The notes under the pieces are model-generated. The model saw only the letters and a program-made list of their open reading frames with translations, did no database searches and had not been told where the DNA came from. A program made the position numbers and the translations under genes. From Lachnospiraceae bacterium (GTDB lineage: Bacteria; Bacillota; Clostridia; Lachnospirales; Lachnospiraceae), in the NCBI GenBank assembly GCA_015057425.1, contig SVEL01000006.1:62001-126000 (forward strand): a stretch of DNA of 64,000 nucleotides. Direction: 5' to 3'. Within the stretch, counting starts at the first letter, position 1; each line of letters starts with the position of its first letter. Shown in pieces: positions 30,179 to 38,781 of the stretch.

Positions 30179-31513
30179 ATGAATAAAGAATATGAAAAAG
30201 TGGAAAAACAGATATTAGACATACCGAAGTTCTCGAAGAAGACATCGAAAGAGAATCTGAAAAATATATATGATTCTCTTCAGCTTAATTCGCCGGGCAT
30301 TATACATGTGGCAGGAACTAACGGTAAAGGCTCTGTGTGCGCCTTTATTACATCTATACTTACGGGATGTGGTAAGAAAGTAGGAACATTTACTTCGCCG
30401 CATCTTGTTTCTATGACTGAACGTATAAAAATTAACAATAACAACATAGATGAAGACAGCTTTGTTGAGGCATATGAGGCTGTTTCCGAAGCTGTAAGAG
30501 AAAATATGGATAAAGGCGGAGAATATCCGTCATTTTTTGAGATGCTCTTTCTTATGGCTATGCATATATTTGATAAGGAAAAAGTGGAATATATTGTACT
30601 TGAAACAGGTTTGGGAGGAAGACTTGATGCTACCAATATGTTTGACGAGCCATTAGTTTCGGTTATCACGTCTATAAGTCTTGACCATATGGAGATACTT
30701 GGAGATACTATAGAAGCTATAACGGCTGAAAAGGCGGGGATTATTAAGACGGGTGTACCGGTTGTGTTTTATGGCGAAAATAACGCTGTGAAGGACGTGA
30801 TTGAAAGAAGGGCTTTACAGCAGAATGTAAAGTCATATTGTGTCAGAAAATCAGATATAATATCGGTAAAAAAATGCAAGAATAATATTGCATTTTCCCT
30901 AAATAATAGTTATTATGATTATGGTGGTTTGGAAGTTTCGTTTATAGCAGATTATCAGGTTATAAATGCAACACTTGCCATAAGAACCATAGAAGTTATC
31001 AATGAGATATATTCTGCAGGAATAACTGTCCCGGATATCAGGACAGGCATTAAAAATGCAAAGTGGGAAGCCAGAATGGAACAGGTAATTTCCGGTGTGT
31101 TTATAGATGGTGCTCACAATGATGACGGTATAGATGAGTTTGTAAAAGTTGTAGCTGACTATGAATGTGAAGGAAAAAAGATTATTGTTTTTTCGGCTGT
31201 TCAAGAAAAAGAATACCGGAAAATGATAAGAAGAATTGCTACAGAAACGGGAATAACCGAGTTTGTTATACCAACAATTGACAACCCGAGAGCATTGAAA
31301 TACACGGAAATTTGTGATATTTTTAGTGAGTATGTTCAGACGGAGCATATATATGGATTTGACCATGTAAAAGATGCTTTGAAAAAGGCATTTGAGCTTA
31401 AAGAGAAAGAAGATGTGCTTTTTATAGCCGGCTCACTGTATCTTGCAGGAGAGGTAAAGAAAGTACTTCCACATATTAACACAAGTATAAGAACGGAGGA
31501 AAACGATGATTAA
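30179..31513 (+). CDS. folC: bifunctional folylpolyglutamate/dihydrofolate synthase
   Basis: GIIHVAGTNGKGSVCAFITSIL, TGLGGRLDATN, DGAHNDDGIDEF. Confidence 0.94.
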   Translation: MNKEYEKVEKQILDIPKFSKKTSKENLKNIYDSLQLNSPGIIHVAGTNGKGSVCAFITSILTGCGKKVGTFTSPHLVSMTERIKINNNNIDEDSFVEAYEAVSEAVRENMDKGGEYPSFFEMLFLMAMHIFDKEKVEYIVLETGLGGRLDATNMFDEPLVSVITSISLDHMEILGDTIEAITAEKAGIIKTGVPVVFYGENNAVKDVIERRALQQNVKSYCVRKSDIISVKKCKNNIAFSLNNSYYDYGGLEVSFIADYQVINATLAIRTIEVINEIYSAGITVPDIRTGIKNAKWEARMEQVISGVFIDGAHNDDGIDEFVKVVADYECEGKKIIVFSAVQEKEYRKMIRRIATETGITEFVIPTIDNPRALKYTEICDIFSEYVQTEHIYGFDHVKDALKKAFELKEKEDVLFIAGSLYLAGEVKKVLPHINTSIRTEENDD

Positions 31514-31646
31514 TTTTGATGACGAGATAAAGAAATTCCATCCAAGCCTTGAAGTTGATGAGGCAGAAGACGCTATTTACAACAATAACGTAACGGATAT
31601 GACAGATATTATGCTTGAATTATTAAAGGACAAAGAAGCAAAGTAA
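31506..31646 (+). CDS. 46-aa conserved-looking acidic small protein, not in the ORF track
   Basis: overlaps the folC stop; MINFDDEIKKFHPSLEVDEAEDAIYNNNVTDMTDIMLELLKDKEAK*; preceded by acggaggaaacg RBS. Confidence 0.65.
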   Translation: MINFDDEIKKFHPSLEVDEAEDAIYNNNVTDMTDIMLELLKDKEAK

Positions 31647-31674
31647 TCAGTAAACTTTGAATGGAGAATTTTCA

Positions 31675-33063
31675 ATGAGATGTTATAAATGTAACAGCGT
31701 TTTGTCGGATACAGATTTTTGTAACGGTTGCGGCGCTGATGTAACTACATATAAGAAAATAGTTAAAATGTCTAATACCTATTACAATGTCGGATTAGAG
31801 AAGGCAAAGATAAGAGATCTTTCAGGTGCGGCTGATTTGCTTAAACGAAGCGTTAGGTTAGACAAGAATAATATAGATGCAAGAAATCTTCTCGGACTTG
31901 TATATTTTGAAATGGGTGAATGTGTTGAAGCCATGAGTGAATGGGTTATCAGTAAGAACATTAAGCCTGAGAAAAATATGGCGGACAAGTATCTTTCCGA
32001 TATTCAGTCTAATCCGGGCAGGCTTGACCTGATTAATCAGACAGCTAAGAAGTTTAACACAGCACTTGCTTACGCTAATGACGGAAGTGATGATCTTGCC
32101 ATAGTACAGTTAAAGAGAATCCTTAATATGACTCCGAATTTTGTAAAGGCAGCACATCTTTTGGCAGTGCTTTATATGAAGAATGACGAGTATGAAAAGG
32201 CAAGAAAAGTTCTTATTAAGATTGAGAAAATAGATAAGAGAAATACACTTACTGCAAAGTATCTTGATGAGATAGACAGAAAACTTGTTAAAGACAGCGG
32301 AAAATCCATTACAAGACTTAAAAGAAAAGATGAAGAGGAACGTCCTGCATTAAGCGGAGATGACGTTATCATCCCACAGACCGGATACAGGGAAGGTAAT
32401 TCCGTGGCTGTCAATATTCTTAATGTTTTAGTTGGTATAATTCTTGGTGCCGCACTTGTGTTTTTCCTTATTACACCGGCGAGAGTTAAGGTTGTAAGGG
32501 AAGAGTATAACGATAAGTTAAATGAATATGCGGCGCAAGGTGAAAGTAATAACCTTAGTATCAACACCTTGCAGAATACAATCAAGTCTTTGGAAGAAGA
32601 AGTTGCTGCGCTTAAGACAACCATTTCAAATCAGGATGAGGCTCTTGGTCAGGTTGCAAAGTATGACGAGCTTATTATGGCTGCGGCAAAGTATATAGCT
32701 GATGACAAGGTGGGATGTGCAGATTTGCTTGTTACAATGGATGTAAGCGGAATTACATCAGAACAGTTTATAAGTCTGTATAATGGCTTAAAGAACAGTT
32801 CATATACATTTGCAGCAGATGAGTATTACTATGACGGTGCAGAATATTTTGATAATAATAAATATGATGAAGCAGTAGCTGCTCTTGTAAAGGCATTTAC
32901 ATTTAATTCAACAGACCCAAAGATAACATATGAGCTTGCAAAGTCCTACAGAGGGCAAAATGGTAATAAATTAAATGATGATGCAAGAAAGTACTTCCAG
33001 TTGACGATTTCACTTGATCCGGACGGAGTATACGGTGAGTACGCAAAGTCATTTATAGGATAA
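31675..33063 (+). CDS. zinc-ribbon and TPR-repeat membrane protein
   Basis: CYKCNSVLSDTDFCNGCGADV; TPR-like helices; single TM and coiled coil. Confidence 0.8.
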   Translation: MRCYKCNSVLSDTDFCNGCGADVTTYKKIVKMSNTYYNVGLEKAKIRDLSGAADLLKRSVRLDKNNIDARNLLGLVYFEMGECVEAMSEWVISKNIKPEKNMADKYLSDIQSNPGRLDLINQTAKKFNTALAYANDGSDDLAIVQLKRILNMTPNFVKAAHLLAVLYMKNDEYEKARKVLIKIEKIDKRNTLTAKYLDEIDRKLVKDSGKSITRLKRKDEEERPALSGDDVIIPQTGYREGNSVAVNILNVLVGIILGAALVFFLITPARVKVVREEYNDKLNEYAAQGESNNLSINTLQNTIKSLEEEVAALKTTISNQDEALGQVAKYDELIMAAAKYIADDKVGCADLLVTMDVSGITSEQFISLYNGLKNSSYTFAADEYYYDGAEYFDNNKYDEAVAALVKAFTFNSTDPKITYELAKSYRGQNGNKLNDDARKYFQLTISLDPDGVYGEYAKSFIG

Positions 33064-33090
33064 CAGATACAAAAGAAAATATATAAAAAT

Positions 33091-33131
33091 ACAAAGGAAG
33101 ATAGCAATTAGTTTTGCTATCTTCCTTTGTG
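33091..33131 (+). terminator. Rho-independent terminator
   Basis: acaaaggaagatagcaa-ttagt-tttgctatcttcctttgt. Confidence 0.8.
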
Positions 33132-33171
33132 CGTTTATAGGCGCACTGTAAGTGCAGAAAGGAGGAAACTT

Positions 33172-33513
33172 ATGGATATAAGTTTTGATGTAATTGGTAA
33201 GAATATGATAATTACCATGGAAAAAGAACTTGATCATCACAATGCGGAAATTGTTCGTAATGCGGCTGATAAGTACATATATACCAATAAGATAACCAAC
33301 ATAATATTTGATTTTAAAAAAACTATATTTATGGACAGTTCCGGAATAGGTGTTATTCTTGGCCGCTATAAAATGGTAAGTACTTTGGGAGGAAAAATAT
33401 CAGTTGTAAATGTAAGGCCTGAAGTGGAAAGAATACTTCTGTTATCAGGACTTTACAAGCTGATTAAGAAATATGAAAGTTTAGAGGAGGCATTAGAAAA
33501 TGAAAACGTATAA
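33172..33513 (+). CDS. spoIIAA: anti-sigma F factor antagonist
   Basis: STAS domain [17 protein letters not shown]; first gene of the spoIIA operon; start at ATG after ggagg. Confidence 0.93.
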   Translation: MDISFDVIGKNMIITMEKELDHHNAEIVRNAADKYIYTNKITNIIFDFKKTIFMDSSGIGVILGRYKMVSTLGGKISVVNVRPEVERILLLSGLYKLIKKYESLEEALENENV

Positions 33514-33934
33514 AAATAGTATGCACCTGACTTTTGAGGCATTATCGGTAAATGAAAGCTTTGCAAGAGTGGCTGTAGCGGCATTTGCTACACAACTGGA
33601 CCCAACCCTTGAAGAAATTGCTGATATTAAGACTGCAGTATCTGAAGCAGTAACCAATTCGGTTATTCACGGATATGAAGAAAAAGGCGGAAAAATCTAT
33701 ATTGATTGCAGCTTTGAAGATAAAACACTTGATATATCCATAAAGGATGAAGGTAAAGGTATTGAAAATATAGATAGGGCAAGAGAACCGATGTTTACTA
33801 CAAGACCTGAATGTGAACGGTCCGGAATGGGATTTACATTTATGGAGTTATTTATGGACGGTTTGGAAGTGTTGTCAGAGAAAGACAATGGGACAACCGT
33901 GAAGATGAGAAAAATAATCGGAAAGGCTGAATAA
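33500..33934 (+). CDS. spoIIAB: anti-sigma F factor
   Basis: HATPase: [42 protein letters not shown]. Confidence 0.95.
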   Translation: MKTYKNSMHLTFEALSVNESFARVAVAAFATQLDPTLEEIADIKTAVSEAVTNSVIHGYEEKGGKIYIDCSFEDKTLDISIKDEGKGIENIDRAREPMFTTRPECERSGMGFTFMELFMDGLEVLSEKDNGTTVKMRKIIGKAE

Positions 33935-34668
33935 TGGAAGATACTATTGCTCTTATTAATCGTGCGCACAACGGGGATAAAGAAGCAAGAGATACACTGG
34001 TATCTGAAAATCTGGGGCTGGTGTGGAGCGTAATCCGAAGATTTTCGGGACGTGGACATGATCTGGATGACCTGTTTCAGATAGGCTGTATCGGTCTTAT
34101 AAAAGCAATAGATAAATTTGATGTATCATATGATGTACAATTTTCTACCTATGCAGTTCCGTCCATATCAGGCGAAATTAAGAGGTTCTTAAGGGATGAT
34201 GGAATTATAAAAGTCAGTCGTTCTCTAAAAGAAATATCATTTAAAGCATTACAGGTTCGTGAAAGCTTTGCATATGACCAGGGGAGAGAACCGACACTGG
34301 AAGAGATTGCATCTGAAATAGGAGTTACAAATGAAGAACTTATTATGGCAATGGAATCCGGAGCGGAGGTTGAGTCTATATATAAAACAATTTACCAGAG
34401 TGACGGAAATGCAATATATCTGATAGATAAAATCGAAGAAGAACGTGATATGAATGAAGAAATAATCAACAAAATGGTATTGGAAAATGTCATATCGGAG
34501 CTTGATGAAACTGAGAGAGAAATAATAACTATGAGATACTATAAAAATAAGACGCAGACAGAAATTGCCGGAATACTTGGAATATCCCAGGTTCAGGTGT
34601 CGCGCCTTGAAAAAAGAATACTTCTTTCTATGAGAAGGAAGATTGACGGGAAGAATACTGATTCTTGA
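33934..34668 (+). CDS. sigF: RNA polymerase sporulation sigma factor F
   Basis: DLDDLFQIGCIGLIKAIDKFDVSYDVQFSTYAVPSISGEIKRFLRDDG; sigma-4 HTH. Confidence 0.95.
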   Translation: MEDTIALINRAHNGDKEARDTLVSENLGLVWSVIRRFSGRGHDLDDLFQIGCIGLIKAIDKFDVSYDVQFSTYAVPSISGEIKRFLRDDGIIKVSRSLKEISFKALQVRESFAYDQGREPTLEEIASEIGVTNEELIMAMESGAEVESIYKTIYQSDGNAIYLIDKIEEERDMNEEIINKMVLENVISELDETEREIITMRYYKNKTQTEIAGILGISQVQVSRLEKRILLSMRRKIDGKNTDS

Positions 34669-35227
34669 CTATTAATGAATTGATTGTTGCATAATACTTC
34701 CATAATGTAACCGGAATAAGCATAATATTGGTAAATGCAATCTGGAAAATCTGGAAGCCGGACATGTTATAGGACAAAATAAAGGTAAATATAGTTATAA
34801 ATACAAAAATTAAAGTTACAAAAAGCTCACGAATATTAAGAACCGGAATGATAGCAATGTACATAGTTGCTATTATGTACACATACAGGCTTCCTGTTCT
34901 TACAAAGAGTATATGGGAAATACATATCAGTATAAAAGTTGAGAGTATAAAGTATCCGCGGTACAGCGGGGTAAACATACCTGTATAGCTCATTCCGTCA
35001 GCGAAATAAAGAACTCCCATATATACAAGAGAAATTACAAACAGATAAACAACATATTTACACAAGCTGTCATTAAAAAAGGCACTTCCGAATAAAAAAT
35101 AACATATTGCAAATAATAATGGTGTACCAATGGCAAAAAACAGTGACACGTAGAAAGCTCTCTTAGCATTTATGACAGGGAGCTTTTTGTATATATTTTT
35201 TTTGCTCAAAACTTTGAAGATTGCCAT
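34628..35227 (-). CDS. multi-TM membrane protein of unknown function
   Basis: strongly hydrophobic, about 6 TM; likely start MAIFKVLSKKN; 3' end overlaps sigF by 41 nt. Confidence 0.65.
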   Translation of the reverse strand: MAIFKVLSKKNIYKKLPVINAKRAFYVSLFFAIGTPLLFAICYFLFGSAFFNDSLCKYVVYLFVISLVYMGVLYFADGMSYTGMFTPLYRGYFILSTFILICISHILFVRTGSLYVYIIATMYIAIIPVLNIRELFVTLIFVFITIFTFILSYNMSGFQIFQIAFTNIMLIPVTLWKYYATINSLIVKNQYSSRQSSFS

Positions 35228-35502
35228 TAGAATACTCCTACAATATATAGATTTTTTATCAAAAAATCCGAACCACAATATCTTGTTAAATTATACCATA
35301 TATTTGTAAAAAAATCTACAATATATGCGAAAAAAGCGCGAAAAATCGCACTTTTTTGAAAAAATGAAACCACAAGATATTGTTATACACAATAAAATGT
35401 GGTTAACATAACCAAGATGTGAAAATCGTTCCGATTTACTTGCAATATTGTGTATAAAGAAGTATTATTAATGGTATTAAAATGTGGAAATCAGGAGAGA
35501 AA

Positions 35503-36438
35503 ATGCTGACAAATTTTATGACGGTGGCAGAACAGGTTGCCATTTTGTTTATTCTCATATGTATAGGTGCCCTGGCAGGGAAGACTAAACTTATCAGGAA
35601 GGAAGCAATTCCGAGCCTGAATAACTTTGTTCTTTTCGTTGTTACAACTTCTGTGATAATAAAGTCTTTTTGCAGAGAATTTGATACGGACAGGTTAAAG
35701 GGTCTTATAATTGCCGTGTGCCTTGCAATTTTTGCACATATCATTAATATATTTATAGCAACAATTGTTATAAAAGACAAGGAAAAATCCAAACAAAATG
35801 TATTACGCTTTGCAACGGTATTTTCCAATTGCGGATTTATGGCAATTCCTCTTCAAAGTGCTATTCTTGGTGATGACGGAGTTTTTTATGGAGCCGTATA
35901 TGTGGCAGTTTTTAATATAGCATGCTGGACTTATGGTCTGATAACCATGTCAGGCGGAAAGAAGAATCTTTCCATACGAAAGATATTTATTAATCCGGGA
36001 GTTGTCGGAGTGACGATAGGTATGATAATCTTCGTATTCTCCATAAATTTGCCTGACATAATATATATGCCTTTATCATATGTTGCGGCACTTAATACAC
36101 CACTGCCGATGATTATAATAGGCTTTATGTTATACGAAATTATATCAGCAGGTAAAACTGAAATCAAAGAAATGCTTATGGAAAAAAAGGTGTATATTGC
36201 CATATTCATAAGATTGATAGTTATGCCGCTTATAATGTTCGGCCTGATGCTTATGCTTAAGGTTGACAGACTTATACTTTTAAGTAATATAATCTGTGTG
36301 TCAGCACCGGTTGCAGCGACAACATCTATGTTTGCTGAAAAATTTGGCGGTGATAAAAAGTTATCTGTTGCATCAGTTGGGATTTCAACTATAATATCAC
36401 TTATAACAATGCCGGTTATAGTAAGCCTTGCAATGTAA
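35503..36438 (+). CDS. AEC family transporter
   Basis: about 10 TM; GALAGKTKLIRKEAIPSLNNFVLFVVTTSVIIKSF and FGGDKKLSVASVGISTIISLITMPVIV. Confidence 0.88.
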   Translation: MLTNFMTVAEQVAILFILICIGALAGKTKLIRKEAIPSLNNFVLFVVTTSVIIKSFCREFDTDRLKGLIIAVCLAIFAHIINIFIATIVIKDKEKSKQNVLRFATVFSNCGFMAIPLQSAILGDDGVFYGAVYVAVFNIACWTYGLITMSGGKKNLSIRKIFINPGVVGVTIGMIIFVFSINLPDIIYMPLSYVAALNTPLPMIIIGFMLYEIISAGKTEIKEMLMEKKVYIAIFIRLIVMPLIMFGLMLMLKVDRLILLSNIICVSAPVAATTSMFAEKFGGDKKLSVASVGISTIISLITMPVIVSLAM

Positions 36439-36450
36439 TGTAAAGAAAGG

Positions 36451-38670
36451 ATGAGACAAAGGATGGGTTGGTTAAGCAGTAAAGAACGTAAAAGAGCAAA
36501 AAATATACGAAGAAGAATTCAAAATATTATAAATATATTGTCAAATATAATAGGTTTTGAAGACAGATGCAGGTCATCAGTCAGAAACCAATACGATAAA
36601 ATGAGAGAAAATGAGGCGTTAAATGCCCTTAAAAATATGTCGGTTGATGAGATTAATTATAATAAGGCGGGCATAAGGGTAAGTGCCCTTAAAAATGCCG
36701 GAATTGACAATCTGTGGCAACTTTTCAATATGAGAAGGAGTGATATAACTGCCATAAATGGTATAGGTGAATCATCTGTAGACAAGATAATGAATAATCT
36801 CCAAAATCTGTTTGCCAACGCCAAACAGAATGCAAAAGTCAGACTTTCGGCACAAAACCGTACAAAGGCTTCAGACAGTGCCATAATGAATCTGTTTTAT
36901 CTTACAAAGGCAGGAGATATAACCGATGTAGCTAAAAATCTTTATGATGCAAATGTATCTTCATTAAATGAGAAGTTAAAGTCAGCAAAGAAAATGAGTA
37001 ATCCGCTTACATGGTTATTCTCATCAGAAAAAGCCAAGAAAAAGATGATGCAGGATGTTAATGACCTTGAAGCTATATTAAATTCTGATTTGTCCGAGCA
37101 GGTTAACGGACTATTTGAAAAGAGCGAGAGTCTTAAAAAGTCATCGGTTGATGATTGCCTTAGCGACTTTGATAATAATGCGTCATCTTATTACGCGAAG
37201 CTTGATAATGTTATGGGGGTATCCGATGAAGAAAATATTGCAGGTATCAGAAAAATATCTGCAGATCAGGCAGCTTACGGCAATATTATTGAGTCGGATG
37301 TAGATGTAGAAGAACTTATTGAAGAAATAAACCGGGTAGAGCTGGACTTATCGCTTTTAAATGTAACTCTCAGAAGATATCAGGAATTTGGAACAAAGTA
37401 CATAGTAAAACAGAAAAGAACTCTTCTTGGCGACGAGATGGGTCTTGGAAAGACCATGCAGGCAATAGCGGCTATGACACATTTACAAGCTGTCGGCAAG
37501 ACACATTTTATGGTTATTTGTCCTTTAAGTGTCCTTGAAAATTGGAAGAGAGAAGTATCTACACACAGCAAGTTAAATGTAATAGGCATATATGGAGATG
37601 AAGAAGCGAGAGCAGTTGCATTTAATACATGGCTCAATGACGGCGGTGTTGCCATTACTACATACGAGACGGTACAGAGACTTGTAATCACTGATACATT
37701 ATCCCTTGATATGGTTACTGTCGATGAAGCACACTACATAAAAAATCCTGAGGCGGCAAGGACCAAGGCCATAGTAGACATACTTGATAATACTGAAAGT
37801 GTTTTATATATGACGGGTACGCCTATTGAAAATAAGATAGACGAAATGAAATATCTCATCAGATGCTTGCAGCCTGACATATATGAACTTATAAAGGATA
37901 TAAATGATATAGAGGATGCGCTTAACTTTAGAGAAGTTATAATGCCTGTATATTTAAGAAGAACAAGAGACGACGTACTTAAGGAATTACCGGAACTTAT
38001 AGAAAAAGAAGAATGGTGCGAAATGTCTGCTAAAGAGCTTCTCTGGTACAAAGATGAGCTTTCAAAAGAAGATTGTAATTTTATGAAGCTCAGACAGATA
38101 TCGTGGAATATGGCAGATGTGTCAGATTCTACAAAAGCCACAAGATTAATGGAAATATGTGAAGAGGCAGCAGCAGACGGAAGAAGAATAATAGTATTTT
38201 CATTTTTTCTTGGTGTTCTTGAAACAGTGCAAAATATGCTTGGTGACAGATGTGTAGGTCTTATAAACGGCTCCGTTCCGCCGGCAGAAAGACAGGGGCT
38301 GGTAGATAAGCTAAAAGAAGCTCCGGCAGGAAGTGTCCTTGTAAGCCAGATAATATCAGGCGGTGTAGGACTTAATATACAGTGCGCCAGCGTAGTCATA
38401 TTCTGCGAGCCACAGGTTAAGCCGTCAATGGAAATGCAGGCACTGTCAAGAGCCTACAGAATGGGCCAGACAAGGGATGTTTTAGTGCACAGACTCTTAA
38501 TGGCAGACAGTGTGGATGAAAGAATGCTTGAAACATTGAAACAAAAAACACAGGTATTTAATGAGTTTGCCGATGAATCAATCGTAGGCCAGCGAGACAT
38601 AGAAATCAACGATAACGCGATGAAGACTATCGTTGAAGAAGAAAAGAAGCGACTCGGTGTAAGTGAGTAG
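36451..38670 (+). CDS. SNF2-family DNA/RNA helicase with N-terminal helix-hairpin-helix region
   Basis: LRRYQEFGTKYIVKQKRTLLGDEMGLGKTMQAIAAM, DEAHYIKN, MTGTPIEN, SQIISGGVGLNIQCASVVIFCEPQ; HhH ITAINGIGESSVDKIMNNL. Confidence 0.93.
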   Translation: MRQRMGWLSSKERKRAKNIRRRIQNIINILSNIIGFEDRCRSSVRNQYDKMRENEALNALKNMSVDEINYNKAGIRVSALKNAGIDNLWQLFNMRRSDITAINGIGESSVDKIMNNLQNLFANAKQNAKVRLSAQNRTKASDSAIMNLFYLTKAGDITDVAKNLYDANVSSLNEKLKSAKKMSNPLTWLFSSEKAKKKMMQDVNDLEAILNSDLSEQVNGLFEKSESLKKSSVDDCLSDFDNNASSYYAKLDNVMGVSDEENIAGIRKISADQAAYGNIIESDVDVEELIEEINRVELDLSLLNVTLRRYQEFGTKYIVKQKRTLLGDEMGLGKTMQAIAAMTHLQAVGKTHFMVICPLSVLENWKREVSTHSKLNVIGIYGDEEARAVAFNTWLNDGGVAITTYETVQRLVITDTLSLDMVTVDEAHYIKNPEAARTKAIVDILDNTESVLYMTGTPIENKIDEMKYLIRCLQPDIYELIKDINDIEDALNFREVIMPVYLRRTRDDVLKELPELIEKEEWCEMSAKELLWYKDELSKEDCNFMKLRQISWNMADVSDSTKATRLMEICEEAAADGRRIIVFSFFLGVLETVQNMLGDRCVGLINGSVPPAERQGLVDKLKEAPAGSVLVSQIISGGVGLNIQCASVVIFCEPQVKPSMEMQALSRAYRMGQTRDVLVHRLLMADSVDERMLETLKQKTQVFNEFADESIVGQRDIEINDNAMKTIVEEEKKRLGVSE

Positions 38671-38696
38671 TGTACAGAATGGAAGTACCTTATGCC

Positions 38697-38735
38697 AAAG
38701 AAACGCTGTAAACATTATGCTTACAGCGTTTCTTT
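38697..38735. terminator. bidirectional terminator
   Basis: aaagaaacgctgtaa-acattatgc-ttacagcgtttcttt between convergent genes. Confidence 0.8.
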
Positions 38736-38781
38736 ACTTAGATTTTCACATAGATTTTGCAATACAAATCTTTATATACTT

